A DNA stretch of 64,000 bases from Paracoccus alkenifer. GTDB lineage: Bacteria > Pseudomonadota > Alphaproteobacteria > Rhodobacterales > Rhodobacteraceae. The stretch is from positions 372,001 through 436,000 of the forward strand of contig NZ_FNXG01000001.1 in the NCBI RefSeq assembly GCF_900108405.1. The letters are read 5' to 3'. Below are positions 26,422-36,266 of this stretch, in pieces (within the stretch, counting starts at the first letter, position 1; each line of letters begins with the position of its first letter). The translations under genes and the position numbers were made by a program. Under the pieces are notes generated by a model. It was not told the DNA's origin, searched no databases, and saw only the letters and a program-made list of their open reading frames with translations.

Positions 26422-28077
26422 CTAGCGCACGAATTTCTTGTATTTCACCCGCTTAGGCTCGATCGAATCGGGGCCGAGGCGGCGCACCTTGTCGGCCTCA
26501 TACGCCTCGAAGTTGCCCTCGAACCATTCCACATGGGCGTCGCCCTCGAACGCGAGGATATGCGTGCAGAGCCGGTCGAGGAAGAAGCGGTCGTGCGAGA
26601 TGATGACCGCGCAGCCGGCGAAATCTTCCAGCGCCGCTTCCAGCGCTTGCAGGGTTTCCACGTCCAGATCGTTGGTCGGTTCGTCCAGCAGCAGCACGTT
26701 GCCGCCCGATTTCAGCAGCTTGGCCAGATGCACGCGGTTGCGTTCGCCGCCCGACAGCAGCCCGACCTTTTTCTGCTGGTCGCCGCCCTTGAAGTTGAAG
26801 GCCCCGGCATAGGCGCGGCTGTTCATCTGCGCGTCGCCCAGGTCGATCAGCTCGGCCCCGCCCGAGATTTCTTCCCATACGGTCTTGTCGGGGTCCAGCG
26901 TGTCGCGCGACTGGTCCACATAGGACAGCTGCACGGTGTCGCCAAAGCTGATCTCGCCCGCGTCGGGCTGTTCCTGCCCGGTCAGCATCCGAAACAGCGT
27001 CGATTTCCCGGCGCCGTTCGGGCCGATCACGCCCACGATCCCGCCCGGCGGCAGGCTGAAGTCCAGCCCCTCGATCAGCAGCCGGTCGCCAAAGCCCTTG
27101 GTCAGCCCGTTCACGTCGATCACCTTGTCGCCAAGGCGCGGCCCGTTGGGGACGATGATCTGCGCGTGCTGGATCTTTTCGCGCTCGGATTTCGAGGCCA
27201 TTTCGTTATAGGCGTTGATCCGGGCCTTTTGCTTGGCCTGCCGCGCTTTGGCGCCGGCGCGGATCCATTCCAGCTCGCGTTCCAGCGATTTCTGCCGGGC
27301 CTTGTCCTCGCGCGCCTCTTGCGACAGCCGCTTGCCCTTTTGTTCCAGCCAGGCGGAATAATTGCCCTCATACGGGATGCCGCGGCCGCGGTCCAATTCG
27401 AGAATCCAGCCGGTGATGTCGTCCAGGAAATAGCGGTCGTGGGTGACGATCAGGATGGTGCCGGGGTATTCGATCAGGTGTTTTTGCAGCCAGGCGATGG
27501 TTTCGGCGTCAAGGTGGTTGGTCGGCTCGTCCAGCAGCAGCATGTCGGGCGCCTCAAGCAGCAGCTTGCACAGCGCCACCCGGCGGCGTTCCCCGCCCGA
27601 CAGGGTTTCCACATCGGCGTCGTCGGGGGGGCAGCGCAGCGCCTCCATCGCGACATCGACCTGACTGTCGAGATCCCACAGGTTTTCGGCGTCGATCTCG
27701 TCTTGCAGCCTGGCCATCTCGTCGGCGGTCTCGTCCGAGTAGTTCATGGCCAGCTCGTTATAGCGGTCGAGCTTGGCCTGCTTGGCCTTGACGCCCTCCA
27801 TCACGTTGCCGCGCACGTTCAGCTGCGGGTCCAACTGCGGTTCCTGCGGCAGATAGCCCACGGTCGCGCCCTTGGCGGCCCATGCTTCGCCGGAAAAATC
27901 CTTGTCGATGCCGGCCATGATCCGCAGCAGGGTCGATTTCCCTGCGCCGTTGACGCCGACGACGCCGATCTTGACGCCGGGCAGAAAGCTCAGCCGGATG
28001 TTTTCAAAGGTCTTCTTGCCGCCCGGATAGGTCTTGGACACGCCATCCATGTGGTAGACATACTGATACGAGGCCAT
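26422..28077 (-). CDS. ettA: Energy-dependent translational throttle protein EttA (ABC-F)
   Basis: A 551-residue ABC-F protein with two ATPase domains: [11 protein letters not shown] with [15 protein letters not shown], and [11 protein letters not shown] with [15 protein letters not shown]. Between the two domains is the linker rich in Arg, Lys and Glu. EttA hallmarks include the start [24 protein letters not shown], the arm region with [16 protein letters not shown] and the C-terminal EPKRVKYKK. It binds the ribosomal E site and gates the first steps of elongation according to ATP/ADP (family knowledge). Two ATGs are adjacent; 28077 has the better spacing from AGGAG. A second ABC-F gene starts at 63294. 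Confidence 0.95.
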   Translation of the reverse strand: MASYQYVYHMDGVSKTYPGGKKTFENIRLSFLPGVKIGVVGVNGAGKSTLLRIMAGIDKDFSGEAWAAKGATVGYLPQEPQLDPQLNVRGNVMEGVKAKQAKLDRYNELAMNYSDETADEMARLQDEIDAENLWDLDSQVDVAMEALRCPPDDADVETLSGGERRRVALCKLLLEAPDMLLLDEPTNHLDAETIAWLQKHLIEYPGTILIVTHDRYFLDDITGWILELDRGRGIPYEGNYSAWLEQKGKRLSQEAREDKARQKSLERELEWIRAGAKARQAKQKARINAYNEMASKSEREKIQHAQIIVPNGPRLGDKVIDVNGLTKGFGDRLLIEGLDFSLPPGGIVGVIGPNGAGKSTLFRMLTGQEQPDAGEISFGDTVQLSYVDQSRDTLDPDKTVWEEISGGAELIDLGDAQMNSRAYAGAFNFKGGDQQKKVGLLSGGERNRVHLAKLLKSGGNVLLLDEPTNDLDVETLQALEAALEDFAGCAVIISHDRFFLDRLCTHILAFEGDAHVEWFEGNFEAYEADKVRRLGPDSIEPKRVKYKKFVR

Positions 28078-28158
28078 CATCCGCTCCTGTCCGCTGGTTG
28101 GCGGTTATCTAGGCGATCGTCGCGTGGGTGTGAAGGTGGGGCAGGGTTTCCGATGGGC

Positions 28159-29040
28159 CTAGCGGATCTGCGCGGCGAAATCCTTGCCAAAGCTCGCCTC
28201 GATAAAGGCGAATTGCGGCTCAAGCCGCTCGCGCAGCGCCGCGCGGGCCTCGGCCGGGACGCTGAGTTCGGCGTTGCCGGCAAAGACCTTGGCGGCGAGG
28301 TTCTGGTAGCTGTGGGGTTCCAGCCCGCAATGCGCCTCGACCCGGCGCATCAGGGCGGCGGGGTCGGCAGCGATGGCGCCGAAGGGCAGGACCAGCAGCC
28401 GATCCGCGCCGAAACGCGCGGTCCAGCGCGGCACATAGGTGGCGTAATCGCCGCGGTCATAAAGGACGGGGTCGTCGATCTCGGCCAGCCATGCCTCGAT
28501 CCCGCGGGGTTTGCGGTTCTTGCGGGTCAGGTTCATCTTCAGCTGGCTGACCGCGCGATCGACCGGGTGGCGGATGATATAGATGAACCGGGCCTTGGGC
28601 AGGAACTCGGCCACGAATTGCACGCCTTCATCCGGCAGGGTCGAATATTCCGGGGTGATGTCGCAGGGCTGTGTGCCCTCGGGCGCGGGGGCAAAGACCT
28701 GCTTATACCAGTGGTTGGTGAACATCTCGCCGCGGGTGATCCGGCCCAGCCAGGTGTCGAGTTCCGGCGGGAACGGCAACCCCCGCGCGGCATAGCGCTT
28801 TTCCTGATTCTGCCGGGCGCGGCGGAAATGCCAGGGCAGCCATTGCCGATGTTCGGGGACAAAGCGGTGGTTGAAGAACTGCGCTTCCTTGAAGGGCGGG
28901 ATCCAGACCTGCGGGTGCTGGGTCAGCATCTGGGAAAGCCACGTGGTTCCGGCCTTTTGCGCGCCGATGCCGACGATCAGCGGCTTTTTCGGGCGGCCGT
29001 CCGCGTCCCATTTCGGCAGGGCGGTCACAGTGTGCCCCAC
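28159..29040 (-). CDS. Sulfotransferase family protein
   Basis: A 293-residue sulfotransferase. The 5'-phosphosulfate-binding loop is [16 protein letters not shown] (about residues 24-39) and the 3'-phosphate-binding motif is [15 protein letters not shown] (about 154-168). A conserved Glu/His-rich segment ([12 protein letters not shown]) lies between. It should transfer sulfate from PAPS to an unknown acceptor, perhaps a cell-surface sugar or lipid. ATG 29040 lies inside the end of rimO (16-bp overlap); GTG 29028 is an alternative start. No PAPS-synthesis gene is near. Confidence 0.85.
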   Translation of the reverse strand: MGHTVTALPKWDADGRPKKPLIVGIGAQKAGTTWLSQMLTQHPQVWIPPFKEAQFFNHRFVPEHRQWLPWHFRRARQNQEKRYAARGLPFPPELDTWLGRITRGEMFTNHWYKQVFAPAPEGTQPCDITPEYSTLPDEGVQFVAEFLPKARFIYIIRHPVDRAVSQLKMNLTRKNRKPRGIEAWLAEIDDPVLYDRGDYATYVPRWTARFGADRLLVLPFGAIAADPAALMRRVEAHCGLEPHSYQNLAAKVFAGNAELSVPAEARAALRERLEPQFAFIEASFGKDFAAQIR

Positions 29041-30407
29041 AGGTCGTATTCACTGGCCTCGTCCACGGTCACGGTCACGATGTCGCCGGGGGAAAGCGTC
29101 TGGAAGCCGTCGTCTATGAACAGGTTGCCGTCGATTTCGGGTGCGTCGGCCATGGTGCGGCAGGTGGCGCCGTCCGCGTCAACGCTGTCCACGATCACCT
29201 GTTGCCGCGTGCCAACCTTGGCGGCCAGTTTCGCGGCCGAGATCGCCTGCGCCTTTTCCATGAAGCGGTTCCAGCGGTCCTGTTTCACCTCGTCCGGCAC
29301 ATGGTCGGGCAGGTCGTTGGCCCGTGCGCCGCGGACGTTTTCATATTGGAAACAGCCGACGCGATCCAGCTGCGCCTGATCCATCCAGTCCAGCAGATAC
29401 TGGAACTCGGCCTCGGTCTCGCCCGGATAGCCCACGATAAAGGTCGAGCGCAGGGTGATCCCCGGGCAGGCGGCGCGCCACGCGGCAATCTCGTCCAGCG
29501 TGCGGGCGCTGGCGGCGGGGCGGGCCATGCGTTTCAGCACATCCGGGTGCGCGTGCTGGAACGGGATGTCGAGGTAAGGCAGCACCCCCGCGCCTTGCGC
29601 CGCGGTGCCCTCCATCAGCGGCACCAGAGCGCGCACATGCGGATAGGGATAGACGTAATGCAGCCGCACCCATGCGCCCAAAGCGCCCAGATCGCGGGCC
29701 AGATCGGTGATATGGGCGCGGTGACCGCGGTCGCTGGCGTGGCGCAGGTCCACCCCGTAAGCCGAGGTGTCCTGCGAAATCACCAGCAGTTCCCGCACCC
29801 CGCCGGCGACCAGCTTTTCCGCCTCGCGCAGCACCGCATGGGCGGGTCGGCTGGCCAGACGGCCGCGCAGGTCGGGGATGATGCAAAAGCGGCAGTGGTG
29901 GTTGCAGCCCTCGGAAATCTTGAGATAGGCGTAGTGGCGAGGGGTCAGCCGCACCTCGGACGCCGGCAGCAGGTCGATGAACGGATCGGGCGCGGGCGGC
30001 ACCGCGGCATGGACCGCATCCAGCACCTGTTCGTATTGATGCGGGCCGGTCACCGCCAGCACCCGTGGATGCGCGCCGGTAATATAGTCGGGTTCCGCCC
30101 CAAGGCAGCCGGTGACGATCACCCGGCCGTTTTCGGTCAGCGCCTCGCCGATGGCATCAAGGCTTTCGGCCTTGGCGCTGTCCAGAAAGCCGCAGGTGTT
30201 CACAATCACCGCATCGGCACCGCGGTATTCGGGGGAAATCGCATAGCCCTCGGCCCGCAGGCGGGTCAGGATGCGTTCGCTGTCCACCAGCGCCTTGGGA
30301 CAGCCAAGCGAGACCATGCCGATGGTCGGCTGGCCCGGGCGGGCGGTGTCGCGCGCCACAGAGGCGCGGGCAAGATCGGGACGCAGCAGGGGCGGGTTCT
30401 GGCTCAT
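29025..30407 (-). CDS. rimO: Ribosomal protein S12 methylthiotransferase RimO
   Basis: A 460-residue radical-SAM methylthiotransferase that modifies an Asp of ribosomal protein S12. Visible are the N-terminal UPF0004 domain with three cysteines ([25 protein letters not shown]), the radical-SAM motif [11 protein letters not shown] and a C-terminal TRAM domain ([18 protein letters not shown]). ATG 30407 ([12 protein letters not shown]) matches the family start; the frame stays open upstream without plausible protein. The region 30408-30625 before it holds nothing I recognise. Confidence 0.95.
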   Translation of the reverse strand: MSQNPPLLRPDLARASVARDTARPGQPTIGMVSLGCPKALVDSERILTRLRAEGYAISPEYRGADAVIVNTCGFLDSAKAESLDAIGEALTENGRVIVTGCLGAEPDYITGAHPRVLAVTGPHQYEQVLDAVHAAVPPAPDPFIDLLPASEVRLTPRHYAYLKISEGCNHHCRFCIIPDLRGRLASRPAHAVLREAEKLVAGGVRELLVISQDTSAYGVDLRHASDRGHRAHITDLARDLGALGAWVRLHYVYPYPHVRALVPLMEGTAAQGAGVLPYLDIPFQHAHPDVLKRMARPAASARTLDEIAAWRAACPGITLRSTFIVGYPGETEAEFQYLLDWMDQAQLDRVGCFQYENVRGARANDLPDHVPDEVKQDRWNRFMEKAQAISAAKLAAKVGTRQQVIVDSVDADGATCRTMADAPEIDGNLFIDDGFQTLSPGDIVTVTVDEASEYDLWGTL

Positions 30408-30625
30408 CCCCGCGCATATAGCGAAGCCGCGGGCGAACGCAAAGCGGCGCAAGCTGCGCGGCGGCGGATAATGACGGCTGTCCGCGAATTTGCCAAACCG
30501 GGGGCAGATGGACGGGACGGGGACGAGAGGCACAGCGGGGGGCGTCATCCCGCTTCGGGTCCGGGCGGCCCGCCGACACCCGCCGCCTGCCCCGCCATGC
30601 AACCGAAGCTCGCGCCCCGAAAACC

Positions 30626-31714
30626 TCAGGCCCAGACCGGCGCCGCCACCAGCGGCTTGAAGTTGCGCAGCTGCCGCTCGATCAGCTTTTTCACCGGCTT
30701 GCCGCGCATGATCGGGCGGCAGGTCGGCGCCGGCTCGCCGGCAATGCCCGCCTGGACCAGATCGGGGAACAGGCTGCGCAGCTCGGCCAGGGCATCATCG
30801 CTCATTCCCGACAGCGCCATGGGGCCGAGATGCAACGATTCGGCCTCGGCCCCCTCGGCAAAGACGATCTCGTGGCGGTCGAACATCAGGTGCCAATAAC
30901 CGACGCTGTCGGCCGCGACCCGCTGAATCCCCGGATGGCCCAGCAGATGCACGGCGGCGATCAACACCTCGGGGGCGCCGGTCATCCGTTCCGCGATGGC
31001 CGAGCGCACCAGCAGCCGATGCTGGGGCGACACCATCAGGTCGCGGGCGGGCATCCCCGGCCCCAGCGCCCCGGCCACCACGCGGATCGGGTGCAGCCGC
31101 CGCTGTCCGGCCAGCTCGGCCGCCGACAACTGCCGCCCGCCCAGCCAGCGCAGCGGCTGCATCCCGTGGTCGCGGGTGCGGATCATGTCGCCGACCCGCA
31201 GCAGATGCACGGGCCGCGGCCCCCGGTCGGTGTCGATCAGCGTGCCGGTGGTAAAGCAGACCACGTCATTTTTCACGTCGATGGTGAAGTTGTTGTTTTT
31301 ATTCAGGCGATCCCAAAACCAGTAGTCATTGGTTTCGACCATCGTGATCGTAATATCTTTTATGACTGCGCCACTAGGAACATACTCATCAAACGGAACA
31401 AGGAGTCGGATCGAGTTGGAAGGATCGTCCAGCGAGACCAGTCGGAGAACCACACCGTTAATGTTGTGATAAGTGGCAACATCCAGCGTCGCAGTCGACT
31501 CGAAATATTGCATTCCGGTCACGCGATACAGGGTATCCTCCACTGTCAGCGTATCATTAACCTGCAACCGGGACGGGTTCCCCTGCTGCACCTCGATCGG
31601 TTCGACCGTATCCGAAATCTGATGGGTGCCGCCTTCCTGCCCAAGCGGCTTGATCACCGCGTCCTGCAACCATTCCGGCCCCGTCAAAATGCTGGCGTCG
31701 TAGAGTATGGCCAT
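30626..31714 (-). CDS. Hint (hedgehog/intein-like) domain protein
   Basis: A 362-residue protein. The C-terminal half holds a Hint_2 domain: [27 protein letters not shown] with the nucleophile Cys and [12 protein letters not shown] with the conserved His. Such domains are frequent in Rhodobacteraceae, often fused to surface or secreted proteins, and self-cleave or process the N-terminal part. The N-terminal 150 residues (beta-rich, starting [18 protein letters not shown]) are unlike families I recognise and are AT-richer than the rest. No signal peptide is seen, so type I secretion is possible. An upstream TTAA-N7-TTAAC site suggests CtrA control. Confidence 0.85.
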   Translation of the reverse strand: MAILYDASILTGPEWLQDAVIKPLGQEGGTHQISDTVEPIEVQQGNPSRLQVNDTLTVEDTLYRVTGMQYFESTATLDVATYHNINGVVLRLVSLDDPSNSIRLLVPFDEYVPSGAVIKDITITMVETNDYWFWDRLNKNNNFTIDVKNDVVCFTTGTLIDTDRGPRPVHLLRVGDMIRTRDHGMQPLRWLGGRQLSAAELAGQRRLHPIRVVAGALGPGMPARDLMVSPQHRLLVRSAIAERMTGAPEVLIAAVHLLGHPGIQRVAADSVGYWHLMFDRHEIVFAEGAEAESLHLGPMALSGMSDDALAELRSLFPDLVQAGIAGEPAPTCRPIMRGKPVKKLIERQLRNFKPLVAAPVWA

Positions 31715-31756
31715 TCCCGCCCCCGTTGTGGTTGCGGAATGGTTAACCGGGAAAAG

Positions 31757-31772
31757 GTTAACAGGCGGTTAA
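31757..31772 (-). promoter_or_regulatory. Putative CtrA-binding site upstream of the Hint protein gene
   Basis: On the minus strand the bases read TTAA-CCGCCTG-TTAAC, the full CtrA consensus TTAA-N7-TTAAC. It ends 43 bp before ATG 31714. A further GTTAAC lies at 31742-31747. Confidence 0.6.
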
Positions 31773-31797
31773 GCCGTGGAAAAAAACTTGCGGAGGG

Positions 31798-32559
31798 TTA
31801 TTCCCGCAGCCGCCAGCCGGTCATGAAGATCCAGCGGATCGCCAGCAAAAGCGCGACGATCATCAGCGCCACCGCGCCCAGCGACACCCCCACCGGCACA
31901 TCGGCGATGCCGAAGAACGACCAGCGGAAACCGGAAACAAGGTAAAGCACCGGATTCAGCCGCGCCACCTGTTCCCAGAACGGCGGCAGCATCGAGGCCG
32001 AATAGAACGCGCCCCCCAGGAACACCAGCGGCGTGATCACCATCATCGGCACGATCTGCAACTGCTCGAAATTCTTGGCCCACAGCCCCAGGATGAAGCC
32101 CAGCAGCGAAAACCCGGTCGCGGTCAGCACCAGGAACGCCAGCATCCAGAACGGATGCGCGACATGGACGCCCACGAAAAAGAAACTGGTCAGCAGGATC
32201 ACCAGCGCAATCAGGATCGCCTTGCTGGCGGCAGCGCCGACGAAACCCAGCATCACCTCGACCCAGCCGGCGGGGGCAACCAGATATTCGTAGATCGTCC
32301 CCGAAAACTTGGGAAAGAAGATGCCGAAACTGGCGTTGGCCACCGATTGTTGCAGCACCGTCAGCATCATCAGCCCCGGCACGATGAAGGCGCCGTAAGG
32401 CACGCCCTCGACCGACTGGATGCGGCCGCCGATCGCCGCGCCGAACACCACGAAATACAGCACCGTGGACAGCACGGGCGAGGCGAGCGACTGCCAGATG
32501 GTGCGAAAGAACCGCGCCATTTCATGCAGGTAGATGGTGCGGATCGAACGCCAGCTCAT
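31798..32559 (-). CDS. ABC-2 type exporter permease
   Basis: A 253-residue inner-membrane protein with six hydrophobic segments and the ABC-2 permease signature ([22 protein letters not shown] region; [23 protein letters not shown] near the C-terminus). Relatives include NodJ/DrrB/YadH-like exporters of polysaccharide, lipid or drugs. It is partnered by the ATPase gene directly upstream, with which it shares an ATGA overlap. The substrate is not evident. Confidence 0.9.
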   Translation of the reverse strand: MSWRSIRTIYLHEMARFFRTIWQSLASPVLSTVLYFVVFGAAIGGRIQSVEGVPYGAFIVPGLMMLTVLQQSVANASFGIFFPKFSGTIYEYLVAPAGWVEVMLGFVGAAASKAILIALVILLTSFFFVGVHVAHPFWMLAFLVLTATGFSLLGFILGLWAKNFEQLQIVPMMVITPLVFLGGAFYSASMLPPFWEQVARLNPVLYLVSGFRWSFFGIADVPVGVSLGAVALMIVALLLAIRWIFMTGWRLRE

Positions 32560-33539
32560 CGTGCATCCCCCTGTTCGCCGACCACCTGTTCGCCGACCGC
32601 CTGCCCACCAGCCGCCTGTTCGCCCGCCAGCAGCGCCATGAACACCTCTTCCAGCGAGGATTGTCGCGTCGCCACGTCGCGCACCCCCAGATCCAGCCGG
32701 CCCAGTTCAGCCAGCAGCCGGCCGATGCCGGTGCGGTCGGCGCGGGCGTCATAGTCGTATTCAAGGCTGCGGCCGTCTGCGGACAGGGTGATGCCGCGCA
32801 GCCCCCAGCCCTCGGGCAGGGCGGCCAGCGGCGCGTCCAGTTCCACCGTCAGCTGCTTGCGGCCGAATTCGCCCATCAGCTGGTCCTTGGGGCGCACCAG
32901 CAGCAGCTTGCCGCGGTCGATCACCCCGATGCGGTCGGCCATTTCCTCGGCCTCTTCAAGGTAATGGGTGGTCAGGATGATGGTGACGCCGGATGCGCGC
33001 AGCTCGCGCACGACCTGCCACATCTCGCGGCGCAGCTGCACGTCCACGCCGGCGGTCGGCTCGTCCAGAAACAGCACCTGCGGCTTGTGCGACAGCGCCT
33101 TGGCGATCAGCACCCGCCGCTTCATGCCCCCCGACAGCGTCTTGGTCGGGGCATCGCGCTTGTCCCACAGCGCCAGGCTGCGCAGCACCTGTTCGATATG
33201 CGGCTCGTCCGGGGGGGCGCCGTAAAGCCCGCGGGTAAAGCGGACCGAGTTCGCCACGGTCTCGAACGGCTCAAGCGCGATTTCCTGCGGCACCAGCCCG
33301 ATCATCCGCCGCGCCGCGCGCCAGTCGGTGGCGATGTCGTGGCCGCCCACCCGCACGGTGCCCTGCGTGGGCGTGACCAGCCCGCAGATGATCGAGATCA
33401 GCGTGGTCTTGCCGGCGCCGTTCGGCCCCAGCAGCGCCAGGATCTCGCCCGCCTCGATCGACAGGCTCACGTCGTCCAGCGCGGTGGTGCCGCCGGCATA
33501 ACGCTTGGACAGGTGGTCGATCTGGATGATCGGCGCCAT
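32556..33539 (-). CDS. ABC-2 type exporter ATPase with C-terminal repeat tail
   Basis: A 327-residue ATPase of the CcmA/DrrA/YadG type. Walker A is [10 protein letters not shown], the signature is [15 protein letters not shown], Walker B is [13 protein letters not shown] and the switch His is in [20 protein letters not shown]-terminal domain with [15 protein letters not shown] follows. The last 20 residues are a five-residue repeat ([18 protein letters not shown]) from a 15-bp tandem DNA repeat at about 32568-32625, whose copy number may vary. It energises the permease encoded next. ATG 33539 ([14 protein letters not shown]) fits the family. Confidence 0.92.
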   Translation of the reverse strand: MAPIIQIDHLSKRYAGGTTALDDVSLSIEAGEILALLGPNGAGKTTLISIICGLVTPTQGTVRVGGHDIATDWRAARRMIGLVPQEIALEPFETVANSVRFTRGLYGAPPDEPHIEQVLRSLALWDKRDAPTKTLSGGMKRRVLIAKALSHKPQVLFLDEPTAGVDVQLRREMWQVVRELRASGVTIILTTHYLEEAEEMADRIGVIDRGKLLLVRPKDQLMGEFGRKQLTVELDAPLAALPEGWGLRGITLSADGRSLEYDYDARADRTGIGRLLAELGRLDLGVRDVATRQSSLEEVFMALLAGEQAAGGQAVGEQVVGEQGDAR

Positions 33540-33609
33540 GGGGAACCTCGGTTGCGACAGGCAAAGGGCAGAGCTAGGGACGCGCGGCGGCAAAGTCCAG
33601 ATCGGCGGT

Positions 33610-34500
33610 TCAGCCTGCCCGCGGCCCCGGCAGGTCCAGCCCCGCCTGCTGCATGAGCCGGTCCGAGGCTGCCTCGACCAGCTGTTCCACCTGCCGCACG
33701 GTTTCGGCCGAGGGCAGCCCGGCAGGAATGGGGTCGAGAAACTCGATCACCGCCCGGCCCGGCCGCACCCGCAGCCCGTCGCGAGGCCAGAACATCCCGC
33801 AGTTGACCGCCACCGGGCTGATGGGCAGGCCGGTCGCCTGCTGGATGGTGCCGACGCCGTGCTTGTATTTGCGCCGCTCGCCCGGGCGGGTGCGGGTGCC
33901 TTCGGGGTAGATGATCAGCTGGCCCAGCCCGTCCTCGTCCCCGCGCGAGGTCTCGATTTCCGCGATGATCCGCGACATCGCCTCGGCCCCGCGCGAGCGG
34001 TCGATGGGGATGCAGCCGGCCTTGCGCGCGTAATAGCCCATGATCGGCACGCGCAGCACCTCGCGCTTCATGATAAAGGCGCATTGCGGCACGGCATGGG
34101 CGATGGCGAGGATGTCGAGGAAGCTTTGATGCTTGGCGGCGATGATGCAGTCGGCGGTGGGCGGCGTGCCGCGCAGCTCGACCGAGACGCCAAGGATCGC
34201 GCGCGCGGCGGCCAGCAGCCGCCCGGTCCAGATCACCGGCAGCACATGCGCGTTCATCGGGTCGCGCCGGACCTTGGGCAGCCACCACAGCCCCATGAAT
34301 GCGGTGACCAGTGCGATCCAGACATAAAACACGGCGGCGCGCAGCGGCCACAGCAGCGGCAGGGGCGCCGGGGTGTAGCGCGGGTCGGCCGCAGCCGGGG
34401 GCTTCGCGCCCCCGGACCCCCGCGGGATATTTAGCGACAGAAGATCGCCTGCGGGCGCGGGGTCCAGCGCCCAGCCGGGCCGGTCGAGGGGGGCGGACAT
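33610..34500 (-). CDS. plsC: 1-acyl-sn-glycerol-3-phosphate acyltransferase with repeat-encoded N-terminus
   Basis: A 296-residue PlsC that acylates lysophosphatidate to phosphatidate at the inner membrane. It has an N-terminal membrane helix (AAVFYVWIALVTAFMGLWWL), catalytic motif KHQSFLDIL (HX4D-like, about residues 116-124), IPIDRSRG and the substrate motif YPEGTRTRPGE. ATG 34500 overlaps the stop of ftsX (TGATG). Residues about 17-35 (GDLLSLNIPRGSGGAKPP) are encoded by a copy of the dispersed GGATATTT element, read antisense. Family members start around the PLLWPLRAAVFY segment, so the true start may lie downstream, for example GTG just before FYVW. Confidence 0.88.
   Translation of the reverse strand: MSAPLDRPGWALDPAPAGDLLSLNIPRGSGGAKPPAAADPRYTPAPLPLLWPLRAAVFYVWIALVTAFMGLWWLPKVRRDPMNAHVLPVIWTGRLLAAARAILGVSVELRGTPPTADCIIAAKHQSFLDILAIAHAVPQCAFIMKREVLRVPIMGYYARKAGCIPIDRSRGAEAMSRIIAEIETSRGDEDGLGQLIIYPEGTRTRPGERRKYKHGVGTIQQATGLPISPVAVNCGMFWPRDGLRVRPGRAVIEFLDPIPAGLPSAETVRQVEQLVEAASDRLMQQAGLDLPGPRAG
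34395..34446 (+). repeat. Dispersed hairpin-GGATATTT element, copy c, inside the plsC reading frame
   Basis: An 8-bp hairpin CCGGGGGC-TTCGC-GCCCCCGG (34395-34415) is followed by ACCCCCGC, the core GGGATATTT (34424-34432) and GCGACAGAAGAT. It is opposite in orientation to plsC and lies within its first 35 codons as annotated. Confidence 0.75.
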
Positions 34501-35477
34501 CAGCGCAGCTTTCGCAACATGCGCAGGGCGGCGGCGCGGGTGGCGACAAAGCCCAGCGCGGCGCCCAGCGGCGGGATCAGCAGCGGCCACAGCCAGCCCC
34601 AGCCGGCAAAGCCGAGCCCGGTCAGGAACCCGCCCGATTCGTTCATGCGCGGCAGGGCGAGGATCGCCAGCATCCCCAGCGCCGTGCCGCCGGCGGCGCC
34701 AAGCGCGGTGCGTCGGGTCAGCTGGCGGACAAAGGCGGTGGCGATGGTCAGGTCGCGCGCCCCGATCAGCCGCATCACCCGGATCACCTGCCCGTTGGCG
34801 GCCAGCGTCGCCTGCGCGGCCAGCGTCACGATGGCGGCACTGCCCGCGCCGATCAGCAGCAGCGACAGCCAGCCCAGGATGCGCAGCCTCTGCGCGGCCG
34901 AGGCCAGCGGGCGGCGCCATTGCGTGTGGTCGTCAAGCACTGCCGCGGGCGCCTCGGCCTCAAGCCGCAGGCGCAGCGCCTGCGCGTCAAAGCCGCGCCC
35001 GGTCGAGATCTGCACCAGCCGCGGCACCGGCAGCACATCGACGGGCACATCGGGGCCGAACCAGGGTTCCAGCAGCGCCTCGACCTCTGATGCGGGCAGC
35101 AGGCGCTGTTCGGTGATGCCCGGGGTGGTTTCCAGCACGCGCTGGACCGCCTGCGTGCCGGCGTCCAGTTCGGTGGCGGGGGCCGAGATGCGGACGGTCA
35201 CGGTCTGGGCCAGCCCTTCGGACCAGCGGTCGGCCAGCCGGCCCGTGGCCAGCGCCAGTGCCAGCGCGAACACCGCCAGAAACGCCATTACCCCGGCCGC
35301 GAACACCGTCAGCCGCGCGGTCTGCCCCGAGGGCGGCACCACCCGGTCGGCCAGCCCCGATTCGCGGCCCACCAGCGCCCGCCACAGCGTCGCCAGATCC
35401 AGCGCCGCCAGATCCGCGCGCGTGCCACGGGCGCGCAGCAGGATGGCGCGCCAGCGCGGCCCTGCCCCCCCGCTCAC
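34500..35477 (-). CDS. ftsX: Cell division protein FtsX
   Basis: A 325-residue membrane protein of the FtsX family, the permease-like partner of FtsE that activates peptidoglycan hydrolases at the septum. It has an N-terminal cytoplasmic part, TM1 (LTVFAAGVMAFLAVFALALA), a periplasmic domain of about 110 residues, and three C-terminal helices with the conserved VIRVMRLIGARDLTIATAFVRQ stretch. Its ATG lies inside the ftsE stop region and its stop overlaps plsC (TGATG), so the three genes form one operon. Confidence 0.92.
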   Translation of the reverse strand: MSGGAGPRWRAILLRARGTRADLAALDLATLWRALVGRESGLADRVVPPSGQTARLTVFAAGVMAFLAVFALALALATGRLADRWSEGLAQTVTVRISAPATELDAGTQAVQRVLETTPGITEQRLLPASEVEALLEPWFGPDVPVDVLPVPRLVQISTGRGFDAQALRLRLEAEAPAAVLDDHTQWRRPLASAAQRLRILGWLSLLLIGAGSAAIVTLAAQATLAANGQVIRVMRLIGARDLTIATAFVRQLTRRTALGAAGGTALGMLAILALPRMNESGGFLTGLGFAGWGWLWPLLIPPLGAALGFVATRAAALRMLRKLR

Positions 35478-36148
35478 AGCTCGGCCCCCGCGGCTTGCAG
35501 GCGGCCGCCGGCGATACGCAGCACCCGCGCCGAGACCTGTTGTTTCGCGGCGCGGATCAGGTTCAGGTCATGGGTCGCGATCAGCACGGTCTTTCCCGAT
35601 CTGTTCAGCTCGATCAGCAGTTGCAGCAGCCGCAGCGACATGTCCCAGTCGAGGTTGCCGGTCGGCTCATCCGCCAGAATCACGTCGGGCGACAGGATCA
35701 CCGCTCGCGCAAGCGCCGCGCGCTGGCGTTCGCCGCCCGACAGCGCCGGAGGCATGGTGCGCGCCTGCGGCCCCATCTGCACCCAGGCCAGCAGGTCGCG
35801 GATCGCCTGCATGTCCACCGGCTGCCCCGCCACCGTCATCGGCAGCGCGATGTTTTCCGCCACCGGCAGGTGGTCAAGGAACTGCGTATCCTGATGCACC
35901 ACGCCGATGCGGCGGCGCAGCCCGGCGATGGCGTCGCGGCCCAGCCCGGCGGCGTCCTGCCCGAACACCGTCAGCCTGCCCTGCGTGGGCAGCAGCTCGG
36001 CGATGCACAGCCGCAGAAAGGTGGTCTTGCCCGAACCCGACGGCCCGGTCAGGAAATGGAACGAGCCGCGCGGCAGCTCCAGCGAGATGCCCTGGAACAA
36101 CGCCTCTTCCCGAGGGTAGGCAAAGCCCACATCCCGCATTTCGATCAC
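35474..36148 (-). CDS. ftsE: Cell division ATP-binding protein FtsE
   Basis: A 224-residue ABC ATPase. Walker A is GPSGSGKTTFL, the signature is LSGGERQRAALARAVI and Walker B is VILADEPTGNLDW, typical of FtsE. It drives FtsX-mediated control of cell-wall cleavage during division. GTG 36148 is chosen because AGGAGG lies 7 nt upstream; ATG three codons later is the alternative. It heads the ftsE-ftsX-plsC operon and is divergent from the zinc-ribbon protein gene. Confidence 0.93.
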   Translation of the reverse strand: MIEMRDVGFAYPREEALFQGISLELPRGSFHFLTGPSGSGKTTFLRLCIAELLPTQGRLTVFGQDAAGLGRDAIAGLRRRIGVVHQDTQFLDHLPVAENIALPMTVAGQPVDMQAIRDLLAWVQMGPQARTMPPALSGGERQRAALARAVILSPDVILADEPTGNLDWDMSLRLLQLLIELNRSGKTVLIATHDLNLIRAAKQQVSARVLRIAGGRLQAAGAEL

Positions 36149-36266
36149 GTCGCGCCCTCCTTTGTCCGGGCCGCTTGGCGACCGGACCCGGCGTTGATAG
36201 AACGTCCGGGCGGCGATGAAAACCACGCGCCGTCATCATGGGCGCACGACCAGCGGGGTTGAGGCG

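Noticed and set aside
26377..29379. 1000-codon plus-strand frame
   Set aside because: It runs opposite ettA and the sulfotransferase gene, shows no domain and has the His/Gln/Arg-rich composition typical of antisense frames in high-GC DNA.
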